A DNA stretch of 64,000 nt from Arctopsyche grandis (GCF_051622035.1 NC_135365.1:9218001-9282000), one strand, 5' to 3'. Numbered from the stretch's first letter, positions 25,809 to 37,965 are shown. The notes: generated from the letters alone by a model not told the origin. Program-made: numbers and translations.

Positions 25809-28174
25809 GTATTATCTTATTTTAATGTTAGTACATATATGCAGCATCGTAGGAAAAAAAACTCACATACCTATTTGCAATTCTAATAAATTTTTATATG
25901 TATTATATTTTATGCATACATATGTATATCTAATATATAATTTCGAAAGAAACTTTGCATGTATGTATGTATGTAGGTATGTATGTATGTAGCCTTCGTT
26001 CGTAGACGACACATTTTTTGATGATTCATAGGCGCCGATTGGATTTTTTTTGATCCGCAGGCACCGCCGGGGGCGAAGTCCTAGGGGGCAAAGCCTCTGG
26101 GGGTGAAGGCTCCGGGGGCGCATGCTCCGGTTTTTGAAAGAGACAGTATATATTTCGAAGGAGACAGTATACAGGGTGTCCGGTAGGTCGATACAAAGCT
26201 TTAAAGGGTTGATAGCTTACGTAATTTCCAACATTTTGAGCCACACATAAAATAAAATATAAAATTTTTGAAACTGAAAATTAGACTTCCGCCACGCCAC
26301 ATTCAAAGCACTTAACTATTTCAGTGTATTATTTTCTGATACGACTGGATATTACAGGATTCCAGTATTCAGCTAACAAGTTTTAACTTATACAGTAATG
26401 CAATTTCATTCGCATCTTTTTCCTTTTTGCTTTTAGTATATTATAAAATAATATGCATTATTTTATACAAATGACACGGCCATGCTCTTTATATCCATTT
26501 ATAGATCGGAACTAATTCAAATATAATGTTGGCAATTGAAATGATAATATCTGATGGACGGCTAACGATCTCCATTTAGATTTAATTAAATAATAACCAG
26601 TTTGCCACTCATCAAAACTTCACGTTTGCCAGCAGACATACTAAAAGTGTACGGCTAAAAAAAATATATATTTAATTCGATTCGAATTTTATGAAGGAAT
26701 ACGTTGTATATACATATGTATATTGATGAAAATAATGGCTTTAAATTAGATTTGATTCATTTTTTTTGCGGAATTGACCTGCAATCGTTTGACATTTGAT
26801 CAACGTATTGTTCTTATGGTAATTCGCAAAATTTGAATATTATACATTTTGGCAAACTAAACTAGCCCTATTCCTTTGAAACATTGACATTTAATAGATC
26901 GATGAATACATTAATAAATTACAGCCGAATTTTATAATGACATTTGCACAACTCTTACAAATACAGAATTTTTAAATAAATAATGCGAAAGATCATGTAT
27001 AAAAGTAAACTAGCTTGGTCTTTTTCATAAATTTCTTGATTTCCTTTTAATTGTATTATATGTATATATGTAAACTACAATCTCACTTAACAAGTTGTTT
27101 ATATCAAAGGATTAAATTTAAGTGTGAAATTTGATATTTCGAGCAAGATATCAAGATACAAAATCGATGCAGTATTCATAGCGTCAAAATATGTGCATAT
27201 ATTGAATGTAGTAATGCATTTTTATTATCGATTGTATGCATATGGTGAAAATCCAATGCTTTATTCCCTATATAGTCCTAGCAGGGTTAATTCATTGATA
27301 TTTATCCCTTCGCGAGAGGTTCAATGTGTCTGCTTGAGCATTGAATAAATGTCTCTTGCATTTTTCTACCAATTTAACCTCATAAAATACAATGTGGGTT
27401 CGTTGAATTCAATGACGTGATTTTAAAGTGGATTCAAATAAAGGTCATCGATACGATGAGGCCAAATTCTATAGATAAATGCTTACTTACTGTATGTGTA
27501 ATGGGTTTTCGTTGAATTCAAACAGGGTCAAAAATCAAACTCTATTCACGATTTCTCATTCTTTCTTGCATACATACATATCGCATCGAGTTTTTTATTA
27601 CCATCTATTATTGCATTTGAATTTTTACTTTTGATGTAGAATTGCGTCTCTTCACGAAGGCACTTATTATGTACATACATAAATTACATACATGCTTCGT
27701 CTATGAAATCGCTATAAAATTGAGATTATCTGCGACAGTGCAATACTGCTTGGGTGTATCGGTGAATAGAGCAAATCAATAGTAAAAAATAAAAGCTTAA
27801 GAAACTTAATTAGTATAGCAACAGTCTGGAGTTAGTCAGTGTCTGTGTCGCTATATCTCTCTCGCACAGTCCATATGTAGTTTTTTTTTACAAAGAAGTT
27901 GATTGATTACATTCTCTAAAACGATTCCATGATCAATTAGATATTGTGAATCACCCTTGTTTCCTTCCTAATGACGAGATACAGATTTTTAAAGATAAAG
28001 AAAAGATTTTTGCACAATCTTTAAAACGCTTCTACGATCAATTAGATATTGTGCATCGCCTTTGTTTCCTTCCTAATGACGCAAAATGATGATAACGATG
28101 ATGAGCATAGGCTACCATACAAACAGGTTAAAATAAACTCTGATAGATGATAAAATACTATTCAAATAGGGGTC
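25809..28174. other. No gene seen; GC-rich minisatellite at 26067-26130
   Basis: Four imperfect copies of a 17-bp-like unit (CCGGGGGCGAAGTCCTA, GGGGGCAAAGCCTCT, GGGGGTGAAGGCTCC, GGGGGCGCATGCTCC) make an unusually GC-rich island in AT-rich DNA. The phrase ACAGGGTGTCCGGTAGGTCG follows at 26172 and could be a transposon end. ORFs here lack recognised homology. Confidence 0.5.
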
Positions 28175-28179
28175 TACAT

Positions 28180-28560
28180 CACGGCATCCAAAGGTCGAAA
28201 GATCGAAAAAGCAAATATCGGAAAGCAAAGATCGAAAATCGAAAGATCAAAAAGAATGTATGCATGGTAAACGGTATATGTATATATAATATATATCAGT
28301 GGCATGCGGTGAAATTATCTCTCTTTTTGTCGTACAGCCTTGCTTAATGTGCGCGGGCAGGATACGGGAGGAAAAGCCTGTTCCTCTTGTTCCTCTTGTA
28401 TCCTGCTCGCGCAAATTAAGTGAGGCTGTACGAAAGGGGTAGAGAGAGTTTTACCGCACGCCACTGATATATATGTACATATATACTACCCGCTTTTCAT
28501 ATGTATTCATGGAATACGAACATTTTCGATTTTTCGACCTTTCGATGCGGTGACGGTCAC
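28180..28560. mobile_element. Foldback element carrying a nested MITE
   Basis: The left arm (CATCCAAAGGTCGAAAGATC, about 28187-28230) is matched by an inverted right arm (ATTTTTCGACCTTTCGATG, about 28528-28548). The sequence beyond the right arm (GGTGACGGTCACCGTTCAA) resembles a segment near 23645. The hAT-like MITE at 28297-28466 occupies the middle, so it probably inserted into an older inverted-repeat element. Confidence 0.55.
28297..28466. mobile_element. hAT-like palindromic MITE
   Basis: The 170-bp element has nearly complete inverted arms. The left end is CAGTGGCATGCGGTGAAA and the right end, reverse-complemented, is CAGTGGCGTGCGGTAAAA. Inner arms share TCGTACAGCC and GCAGGATAC. It is flanked on both sides by ATATATAT, which fits an 8-bp hAT duplication, but the flank is simple sequence and weak evidence by itself. 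No coding capacity. Confidence 0.7.
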
Positions 28561-28792
28561 CGTTCAAATATGTATGACAGCAACGATTTCATATAGAAAT
28601 AGGACAGCTCTTAGAATTGGAGCCGTCCAATAAAGTTCTGTGCTGGAAGTAGGTCTACCACGCACATAATTATTTAGAACCAACGACGGGCATGACGCGT
28701 ATCATCACGTAGAAGCTGGAGGGCAAAAAAACGCTTCAATGAGAAGTTTCTCCAAAGTTCTGAGGAATTATATATGCCCAAAATGAAAGATG

Positions 28793-29130
28793 CAGCATAG
28801 ATTGGTGGTTGCGCTAATTGTTACCACCGAGAGGTTGCCGGTTCCCATCCCGTCGGTTGACCTCGATTGAAAATAATTTATTTCGAGTATTTCTGTAGTG
28901 CTGCTGGTCAGACTTGGATATTTGCAACTCTTAGTCGACCTATCAGAGTTTATCAATTTATCTGATTTCATTGTTGAAACGGATCCTCATCAGAATTGGC
29001 AATAACCATCCTACCCACCATGTCACCACTATTTGAATATTACTTCAAATTAATATAATCTGTAAATTTATACAAGTTTAATACCATAGGTGTCGCCCAT
29101 GGGTAAAACCCGCAATGATATCATGGGAAA
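28793..29130 (+). mobile_element. tRNA-derived SINE with the alternative 3' tail
   Basis: The head is CATAGATTGGTGGTTGCGC to GGTTGCCGGTTCCCATCCC (degenerate B box). The core includes CTGCTGGTCAGACTTGGATA and CACCATGTCACCACTATTTG. The tail reads ATACCATAGGTGTCGCCCAT and GGGTAAAACCCGCAATG. It matches the copy at 10952-11290 and lacks the CCAGGAAGG hairpin. Confidence 0.7.
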
Positions 29131-29206
29131 ATATAAATAAAAAAATGGGTTAAGAATATGAGTAAAACCCATGCTCTTTCCAGTATAGGACAAATTTTAT
29201 TTTTAC

Positions 29207-29627
29207 ATAGATATATACCAGGAAGGCTTGACAGGAAGACCCCTATGCGCCTTCCTGGACAATTAATTACAAACAATGCAGCATTTTATTATTACACAAA
29301 TCACTGTATTTCCAGAAGCTGAAGAACACAAAATAAAAATTAATTACAGAATTAATCCATTGAGACATCTATGGATTTAGATTTTGTACATATTTTTTAC
29401 AAATTATACACAATAAATACAGAAGATTTGTGACAGCAAGAAAGATGTTTTTTTGCCAATTTTGAGGAACCGTTTCAACAATGATCAGATAAAATTGGCA
29501 AACTCTGATAAGAAACGATCGATTTGGAGTCAAAAATACCCCCAAATCTAACCAGCAGTATGGTGGATCGAACCCACTGATCACTTGGTGTTAAAAATAC
29601 ACGCTACCATTAAGCCATACTGCTGGC
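29207..29627 (-). mobile_element. tRNA-derived SINE, hairpin-tail type
   Basis: On the minus strand it runs from a head containing TGGCTTAATGGTAGC and TGGGTTCGATCCACC to the tail hairpin at 29217-29258. It is closely similar to the copy at 2961-3373, sharing ACATAGATATATACCAGGAA and GCAGCATTTTATTATTACA, so both stem from one recent subfamily. Confidence 0.8.
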
Positions 29628-30131
29628 TAAATATTTTTTTTACTTACATACGATACGTATGTATATTATAGGTGATGCTAATATAAGGGTTTCTAGTTTA
29701 AATTTAATCGATTTGAAGATACGAAGTAATGTTTCGCAATTTTCAATGTTTTCCCCAAGTACATAGTCCGGAAGCGGTCTTGGTTCACGGTTGACTTTCT
29801 CGGCTGAATAAATCTTGGTAGTATAGGCGTCTCCAGACAATAATGGCGTCGAGTCGGTAGAGCACTTCCGGCCAAGTGGCTACCGGAAACGACCCCAGCA
29901 CCCACTTCTCCCCTAACCCTATATCGGCAAAACTATACCTATTTGTCGGCACTACCATTTTGCAACACTTTAATCAATAGCAAAAAGTATCTATTAAAAC
30001 AAATTGATCACGTTTTGTACAATAGTTCTGTTCCAATATCACTGTTGGGCTAATTCTATTAGGCAATACTAATGTCAAATCAAATATGTACGTACTAATA
30101 CAGTTCCTACAGTACAATACAGTACTAATAC
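29628..30131. other. No gene seen
   Basis: Two overlapping minus-strand ORFs (29640-29905) lack recognisable features. The run AGTACTAATACAGYTCC is locally repeated near 30095-30130. Confidence 0.35.
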
Positions 30132-30596
30132 AGCTAGCAGCATAGCTCGATCGATAAGCTTCTGCCTAACACCGAGAGGCATCGGGTTCGATCCCATGAG
30201 CTGACAAAAAATTGACGAAGAATGACGAAGAAGAAAAAGATTTTTTCTGAGTATATCTGTAGTGCTGCTGGTCAGACCTGGATATTTGTGACTCCGGGTC
30301 GATCCTTTCCTATCAGAGTTTGCCAATTTCTCTGATTTCATTATTGAAACGGTTCCCGATTAAATTGGCCAAAAACCTTCCTACCTACTATGTCACCACT
30401 ATTTGAATATGATTAATGTACAATAAAATTGATGTAAAATTCATAGACGTCTCGTTAATTTGCGAGTTTTCAGTGTCTCGTAATTCAGCGACTTGTCTAA
30501 TAAAAGTGCTGCATTGTTTGTAATTGGCCAGGAAGGCACATTGGGGTTTACCTGTAAGGCCTTCCTGGTATGAAATGTAATAAAATAAATAAATAA
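30132..30596 (+). mobile_element. tRNA-derived SINE, fullest hairpin-tail copy
   Basis: The head is AGCTAGCAGCATAGCTCGAT with a good B box at GGGTTCGATCCC near 30183. The core is GCTGGTCAGACCTGGATATT and ATCAGAGTTTGCCAATTTCT. The 3' region is TTAATTTGCGAGTTTTCAGT, GCTGCATTGTTTGTAATTGG and the CCAGGAAGG...CCTTCCTGG hairpin, ending in an AATAAAATAAATAAATAA tail. It is a useful reference for the family. Confidence 0.85.
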
Positions 30597-31069
30597 GTCA
30601 GACATTATTTCTAAATCTTATCCTGGGTCACACAAATGTCATTTTATCAATGTTTTCATACATAAAAATGTACCTACAATATAGAAGACAGGCAACCTCT
30701 CTTTCAGTTGCTGTCAATCTACAAAGTGACTTTCGATATCTGTCTATCAAAATGTACTAACAACATTTCCATACATATGTATATATGTAAGATTAGGATG
30801 CGAGGGATTCTAAATGATATACGCAGATTAGATCAAACCGCAAACGGCCTTTATATCATGTCTATCCGTCAGGCTTGCCAAAGTACAAGCGCCCCATATA
30901 CAGTTACATATGTAGTTCCCAAACACTCGGCCCTATACACTATGCACGCTCGCTAACTACACACACATCACGTTCGAATATCTCTCCTACATACATATAT
31001 TATGTAAATATGTATGCAAAAAGCCGTTACTAGATGTGATATTGGAAAGGTAGCTCTTCTGGGTCATAA

Positions 31070-31370
31070 GCGGCGTGTACTAGTGGTTAGCATATTATGC
31101 TTTCGAGTAAAGTGGTCACGAGTTCGAGTCTCACTAGAGTCCCGCTGCTGGCCAGACCTTGGTTTGTGACCCCAGTTTGATTGTTTCTTATCAGAGTTGG
31201 CAAATTTTTCTGTTTATCATTGAAGCGGTTCCTGTGAAAATGACTTCGCCTTCCTATCTCTCTTGCTAATCACAAGTTATTCAGCGTCTTGAGGTTTGCC
31301 AATTTGATTATAAAATGCAGCAAAAATTTCTTCATAGATTTGTATAAATTCGCATTGTATAAAATACTTA
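31070..31370 (+). mobile_element. tRNA-derived SINE, 3' truncated or diverged
   Basis: The head is CGTGTACTAGTGGTTAGCAT with the B-box-like CACGAGTTCGAGTCTCACT. The body is GCTGCTGGCCAGACCTTGGT, GTTTCTTATCAGAGTTGGCA and GAAGCGGTTCC. The tail hairpin is absent, and the copy fades out around GCATTGTATAAAATACTTA. The head is closer to the copies at 8888 and 51428 than to that at 30132. Confidence 0.7.
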
Positions 31371-32669
31371 TGTAGATTGATTGTATTCAATCTGTTTAAG
31401 TGAATTCTTCGCTTTGGAAGCGATATGTAAATGCGAGTGTTCATTTTCTATGAAATAAAAATATATATACATATGTATGATAATTTCAATGGATTTATAA
31501 ATTATTCAATGGATTTATAAATTTAAATATATTATTATATTATATATGACACCGTGTTTTTTTTTCACATAGCTTTGCACATGCACGCCCAATATATGCC
31601 ATCCAGGCCAAAACTCACCCCCTTAAGTATTTTCAGTGATATGTGATCGGTAGTGGTGATTCCCATATTTGAAGAAATGTATGAGAAACTTAAGATTATA
31701 TGAATTAGCAATAACATGAAGACACACCCATTCATAGCTGCAGTCCACCTAGGCATATCGTGCCGTACGTTTCCATGTATTTTTATCATAATGGTTGTCA
31801 ATGATCTGAATGATTTGATAGACATATGTATTTTTTTTTTAATATAAAGATATTAACCAAAAGGCTTTTAACAAAGGGTTTCCGGAAACCCTTGAAAACC
31901 CACTCGTTGATAATAATTCACTTCTATGTATTATATTATATACTCAGGTATATCTTCTAGTGTATGTAATGTAATATATAGGTACATACAAAATTGATAC
32001 GTGCTGATCTTTTGATACACGGAGCTGTAATAAATCTTCATTTAAAATCGTATTCTATTTGACCTTTTCCGCGCATCGAATATGATGAACAACTATTATT
32101 AGCGTGGAAATTTCACTTTCACTCGCATTAATTACGCAAAAGTGATTAATTTCATGACGTAGACGTCTATTTCGAGTCTCTTGTATTCATTGGGATATTT
32201 ATAGATAGTATATATGAATTTTTGTATATATATAAATGTATGTACATACATAAATATATACATATATACATATAAATAGAGTGTACTAAAAAGAAAAAAG
32301 TCTTCGATAAGTAAAAACTCATCGTTCTGACAGTAATTATTCCGACTTGGGGTTTCGTTGACCTTTCGGAAGAGCTTATCTCATATTTTCATCCGAGTCG
32401 AGAGAGATAAAATAGACCGTCGAGATAAAAGGCAACATAACTTTCAAATTTATTCGGCTCCTCGGAGATATGTAAATGACACAGCCTTTGCCACTTTCCT
32501 TGCAATAACTTTGCCTTGCGACTTTTCTGCATATTATTCATACATGTATTATATTATATATTACATATACTGCAAACACACACGCATATGACTACATTAC
32601 ATACATACATCAAATAAAATAAAATGGAAATCAATTGGAATTGAGTACATATAAATATTATGAACTAAG
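31371..32669. other. No gene seen
   Basis: AT-rich spacer with TATATGTATGTACATACAT simple sequence at 32220-32275. No coding pattern. Confidence 0.4.
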
Positions 32670-32970
32670 CGTCAGATTTTGACCAGAGCATTATCCCTTC
32701 GAGCTGAGGCATGTTGTCAATGGGAACACATTATAGGTATATAAATTAAATAATATCTAAAAGCAACCGGAACAAACAACGTTCTCTTCTTTCATTATCA
32801 ATGTAAAAAAAAAGTTGGCACGTGCACTAGAATTTTGGTCTTCGTGATTCATGGAAAATATTCAACGCTAACATTAGATGTCCATTGATTTGTTATTAAT
32901 AATTACAATCAATACACCGTTTCCTTCTTGTTTTAAAAAAAGATCTTAATTTTATGAATTATATAATAAT
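32670..32970. repeat. Dispersed repeat shared with 12340-12640
   Basis: It has the same ordered landmarks as the copy at 12340 (AGATTTTGACC, ATAAATTAAATAATATCT, AACAAACAACGTTCTC, AAAATATTCAACGC, ACATTAGATGTCCATTGATT). No termini or coding capacity are visible. Its type is not known. Confidence 0.65.
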
Positions 32971-33344
32971 TCTTTGAAAAACATAAAGCAATTACCCATT
33001 TCGATCTCTGCAGTGTAATCAAAATATTGAATTAATTTGAACAACTTTATCTAGATTATTCTTAAATATAATTGCTATGCCATCCCTTCATTTACTTTAT
33101 TTAATATCTAATATCTATCTACACCTGTATTACAAAATTCTGCAAATATTAAAATTTTAATCTTTCTTTAATTTATCCTACTCTCCGATATAAAACAAAG
33201 ATCGGCGTTCGATGGATGCTTTTTGCACAAAAATGGTTCAATTGTCAACCATGTTTTTTGCTCTCTAGCTTTGTACGATAATGGAGATCTATTGTTATTT
33301 TAATAGCACCAAGCCAACGCTTAAGTCTAGTTATAAACTTATAA

Positions 33345-33446
33345 CTAGAGGTAGGATAGTCACAGTGCTATCCATTGTTCGGCAAACCTTTAACAATGCA
33401 TTTACAACCTTTGAACAATACACGGCCCCCTCAGGCTCCGGTGACT
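33345..33446 (+). mobile_element. 102-bp MITE, copy 1
   Basis: The element runs from CTAGAGGTAGGATAGTC to CCGGTGACT and is flanked by perfect 8-bp duplications ACTTATAA (33337-33344 and 33447-33454). By eye it is identical over all 102 bp to the copy at 42946-43047. It contains GGCAAACCTTTAACAATGCA and ends with GGCCCCCTCAGGCTCCGG. It has no ORF; the 8-bp duplication suggests a hAT-type transposase in trans. Confidence 0.85.
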
Positions 33447-33586
33447 ACTTATAACTAGAGGGTGAATGGTCATTACGTTAGAGTACCATAAGATAATATA
33501 CCAAATTTGGTGGTTCTACGTACGTACGTAGGTTCTATGTACTCATGTAAATTAAAAAACTGACGCATTTTTTTTTTAATTTAAGA

Positions 33587-33592
33587 TTTATT
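33587..33592 (-). terminator. Possible poly(A) signal of gene A
   Basis: AATAAA on the minus strand lies about 55 nt past the gene A stop codon. A second AATAAA overlaps the stop itself (GAGAATAAAG). Confidence 0.45.
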
Positions 33593-33644
33593 TAAAAATA
33601 TTGTGCAAAAAACAATTATTCCGTATAAAATATATAATACTTCT

Positions 33645-36600
33645 TTATTCTCCTTTATAGATTGTTTTAAGTGCTTTTAATGCTTGTCTGTCTAATTTTC
33701 CTGAATTAGTCAGTGGTATTTTTTCTAAAAAGACGACTCCTGCTCTTAGCTGATTAGGATTTGACAAATTTGCTGAAAGTTTATACATCATACATATTAT
33801 ATTAGACAATGTCCAATGCAGTCAAAGAAATCTGGAACGGTGTATGCTCGGCGTAACGAGGAGAAATAGGAAATGGAACACGTGGATGAGATGTATGACA
33901 AAGGTAGGTGGCATAATAGAGAGTGGAGAGATTGAAATGGCAGTCGGCGGGTCACATAGCTAGAATAATGGATGAAAGGTGGATAAAATAAGTGCTGGAA
34001 TCGTAGGGCTTCCAAGCCGGTTTAAACCGAAACCGAAAAGCCGGCTTTTTGACCATTTTTAAAAAAACCGAAAACCGGCTTTTTGGCTCGATCAACCGGC
34101 TTTTTAAGGTTTTCTGTAATTCATGTTTTTTTCCTCAAAATTAACAATTATGAATTTTAAATTTCTATGAAAGATCAAAATAAATGTGTATACACGCTCT
34201 TAGGTAATAGGCATATATTTCTTTGAACAAAAAAAAAGGTACATTACTTTCTTTCTTGAGCGGTTTCTTTGAGATTTAGTAATAGACCAGGTCATAAACC
34301 AATAAAATATTATTGAAAGTATGTAGTTTCAATGACCTACCCAACTTCAGGTATAGAAAGCATCCTTATCTATCGCAAATCCCACACTATCGCAAATCCT
34401 TGTACTTGAAAACATCAAAAAAAGTAGTCAAATGATTTATGGCAAAATGCATAGGAAATTCCGAAATATAATTGATTTTTCTTCGAAGGAATTGCCCTTT
34501 AAATATTGAGGTCACATACCTACTTTTATTATGGATTTAAAATGTTCGTGATCAAATGAATTTGCCGTTTCAAATGAATTTGTTTCCGAAATTTGCAACG
34601 GTTGTTTTTGGATTTTTTAAGCTAAAACAAATGCGTAAAAACAACTTTGACATCTCTTTATCTGTAATATATCTTTGAATCTCAGCAGTTCTTAATATTA
34701 AGTTCACGATTCCACAATTATAGTTTATCTGCGAGGTCACACATTATTTTTTAAATAATATATTCTTGATAGTAGCTTATTTAAATCATTTCATTATATG
34801 TGCGTATTTAGGATCTGCCATTTTACGACTGTGATATATGTACATATAATACAAATTATATACGACTGTGATATATGTACATATAATACACATATATTAT
34901 TTGTAATATTTGTAATAATAATATAAAGTAATGATCTTATGAAAGTTCATAATGTTTATAACTTAATTTAATTTATAAAAAACTATTTTTTTGCATAATA
35001 TAGATATATATTATGCAAATATATACATATTTACATTTTTTTTTTCGATATAAAAATTTTAAACTAAAAAAAAATCGTATTTTTCTAAAACCGGTGAAAG
35101 CCGGCCAACCGGCTTTTTATTTGTAAAAAAAACGAAAACCGGCTTTTTATTTCGGGCGGTTTTTTGGAACCCCTAGCTGGAATGGTACCCGAGAGAAAGA
35201 ATTAGTAAAAAGGGCGAAAGGAAGATATGTGGATGAAATTAGAAAAATGTCTAGGGTGAGATAGATGATAGATTGCGCAAATCAGAGAGTGGAAGCGTTC
35301 AGCAGCTAACTTTGGATGTAAATGATGATGATGAAAGCGTATTAAATATTGAATTAGAATATGCTTGATTTACCTTTTACAAAGTCTTTTATTTCCTGTG
35401 CAGACACTTGACCTCCTGGAACAAGCTGTACGAAAGCCATTACGTGCTCTCCATCTTCAGGATGTGGTACTCCGACTATTCCAGCAGTCAATACTCCAGG
35501 TATGTCACAAATTAATTTTTCAATTTCGCTACAACTGATCTAAATATGTATAAATGAGATATGTTTAATGTTACAAAACAGCCATGAAATAATGATAATT
35601 TCATTCATACATACATGGAAGTGTCGATATTTGATCAACTGCTTTATTCGATCCAACATATAGAAGTATTCTTCTTCATCGTAATACATAAGATCGCCTG
35701 TTTTGAACCAATTGTCTTCGTCAAAAGCTGCAGCAGTTGCTTCAGGATTGTTGTAATAGCCCTGATGTAGTAAAATTGCAATTAAAATAATTGTTTTTAA
35801 GTAATCTTATATTAATACACATTTACCATGAACATGTGTGAGCATTTTATACGAAATTCGCCAGGTTGATTTGGACCCAATGTTTTTCCAGTTTCTACGT
35901 CTGCTATCTGTGAACAGTTTTACCTATTGAAAGCAAGATCCATTGCAATTATTTTATTATATTAAATATAAATATATAATAACCTTCCATTGAACTAATG
36001 GACTGACTTTACCGCAAGAGTTTTTTTTTAGAATCATTCCAGCAACAACTATCATAACTTCAGTTATTCCATAAGCACAAGTAAGCACAACATTTGGAAC
36101 TATTTTCTGTAAATTTAGAAAGTCAACTTTTATTTTCTCAGTATTTGATACTTCATATAAATTCATACTTTGAGTCGGCGAAGCAACTCATCGCTGATTG
36201 TGCATCCTCCAAAGTGTATGATTCGAAAATTAGACAAATCCATGATTTGGGATTCTGCATAATTCAGAATTGATGAAAGGGTCATCTGATTCAACATTGT
36301 CATTGTTGGCTGAAAATGTAGCAAGAAAGCAGATTACATACCAAATTAGATTTTAAAAAAAGCTTCAGAAGAAATTAAGGTTTTGACTTTGTATGTAGTA
36401 ACAATATTTTGAAAATCTTCTGGAGAGAATGGTCTTATGCTTTGAAGCAGCTTGTGTCCCAGAAGAAATGGTGTCAATACAGCCATCGAACCAGATATCC
36501 AAATCAATGGCGAATAGTTGATGAAGGTAACCCTGTTTAATTTCAATTCTGAAGCCAATTTTTCAGTTGAATAGACCAATACAAATAAAGCATAGTGGGA

Positions 36601-37365
36601 GTGCATAATCAGTTTGGGAAGGCCTGTAGTACCACTGGAGCAGACTAGGAGTGCCATGGTGGTTTTGGGATCGAAATCTTCACACCTGAAATACGTCAAT
36701 CAGTTCCGATTTGGTCTGATAAAAACGAATAAATGCTAATTATGACTCACTCAAAGTCTTCTTCTGAAGTTATCGGCTCCACAAACTCTGAAAAATGAGA
36801 GAAACCTTCTATTTCCTCACTTCCAAATGTGACAATCTCTGCTCGACAGTCAAGTTCAGACGTGGCTTTATGTATGACAGGAGCTACACCAGGATCTGCA
36901 AAGATTAGACTGGGTTTTGCTAACGATAGGAAGTGTGTGAACTCTCCTAAAAGTTTAAGTATTAAATAAGTGTTAGCATTCTAATTGTTTTTAAATATAT
37001 TTGTATCAATTGAAAAAACGAACTGTGCTTCATATCTGTGGCCAAGCCAAAAGGAACTGCTCCCAAGTACAGAGATGCAATGAAAGGAATGCATATGTCG
37101 TTGTGATTCACTGCACATATCAAGATCACATCTCCTTTCTTTATGCCTTTGGATTTAAGACTCAAAGCCATTCGGATGCTTCTGATTCTGACGGAGCCGT
37201 GAGTTTCTTCTTTTCCAGTAGTTATTTCTATCTATAAATAAAATCAATAAGTAGAAATGTTTAAAAATATATAAAATTATGAAGTAGTATTATTACCTGA
37301 TGTACTTCATCTTCATGTTCTTTTAACATCTTCAGCGCCAATCGACCTATATGAAAATCTCCCAT
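33645..37365 (-). CDS. Gene A: luciferase-like/4CL-like acyl-CoA synthetase
   Basis: Ten minus-strand exons: 37365-37297, 37231-37024, 36946-36751, 36685-36388, 36309-36169, 36106-35984, 35907-35827, 35761-35615, 35539-35374 and 33772-33645. All have GT-AG borders and together give 518 codons plus a stop. The product belongs to the ANL adenylate-forming family, which activates a carboxylic acid as acyl-AMP and transfers it to CoA. Motifs seen: SSGTTGLPKL (P-loop), CAYGITEVM, FKTGDLMYYDEE with the LDR hinge, and SGKLDRQ with the likely catalytic lysine 502. Oddities: DEEEYFY where the paralogues have DEEGYFY, and Q instead of K after DR near the end. It ends YKGE, with no clear peroxisomal signal. 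The substrate is unknown, and nothing supports light production. Intron 9 (1.6 kb) contains nested mobile elements. Confidence 0.9.
33790..35335 (+). pseudogene. RTE-like LINE tail split by a TIR element
   Basis: The LINE pieces 33800-34003 and 35176-35335 join across the insertion at 34004-35175. The left piece gives GHIARIMDERWIK-like residues and the right piece WYPRERI-like residues and a basic stretch, as at the C-terminus of RTE-type polyproteins. Stops and shifts interrupt the frame. It is antisense to gene A inside its last intron. Confidence 0.6.
34004..35175. mobile_element. TIR element (TAGGG ends) in gene A intron 9
   Basis: The left end is TAGGGCTTCCAAGCCGG and the right end, reverse-complemented, TAGGGGTTCCAAAAAACC. 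Flanks are GCTGGAATCG (33994-34003) and GCTGGAATGG (35176-35185): a 10-bp duplication with one mismatch, or 8 bp perfect plus two bases. The subterminal regions repeat AACCGGCTTTTT many times on both sides. No transposase ORF. An interior 40-bp direct duplication (TACGACTGTGATATATGTAC) lies at 34826-34895. A hAT-type origin is possible. Confidence 0.7.
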
Positions 37366-37734
37366 AATATTTGCTTTGAATTTGCTTGACACACAACCAC
37401 TTCAAACTAAATTCAAATGATAAATGATAATCAACGAATAATATTTGTACGTATATATTTGCTACTCATATTTTCATAAAAAACAATTAATAGCAATTAT
37501 TATTCAAATGTATTTTTTAAGTTTCAAATTGTATGCCTTGAAATATGAACCCATGTATGAATAACGATTTTTATCTGGTAATTATTATAATAAACATTAA
37601 AATAGCTCTGGGATTAATTCGCAGAGATAAGGCATCGATTTGATTGTAGAAATTTTCGGCAGCAATTTAAATGGTCAGTAACTTTTACGAAAATCTTGTG
37701 ATATTAGTGTACTGTATAAAGAGTTTGAAATGGC
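37366..37734. other. Upstream region of gene A
   Basis: This is the spacer directly 5' of the gene A start codon, on the divergent side toward gene B. It is AT-rich, and no specific promoter element could be assigned with confidence. Confidence 0.35.
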
Positions 37735-37965
37735 AATGGAGATTGAAATGAGTCACGTAGCTAGAAGAACGGACGATGGATGGACGAAAGAAGTGCTCGA
37801 ATGATACCCGAGAGAATGAAAAGCCACAGGAGAGATGAAATCAGAATAATGCGTAGAATAAGATAAATGAGAGCTGCCAAAAAAAACAACGAATGGAAAC
37901 ATGTTGTAGAGTCATCTAATAGTGGATGGTGAATGACTATGAATGATAAAATGATATAGATAAAA
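37735..37965 (+). pseudogene. RTE-like LINE tail fragment
   Basis: The stretch GTCACGTAGCTAGAAGAACG, GAAAGAAGTGCTCGAATGAT and ACCCGAGAGAATGAAAAG is a diverged copy of the LINE tail at 33790-35335 and, inverted, at 22048-22495. It shows what the uninterrupted sequence around the 34004 insertion looks like. The end carries TAATAGTGGATGGTGAATGA. Confidence 0.6.
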
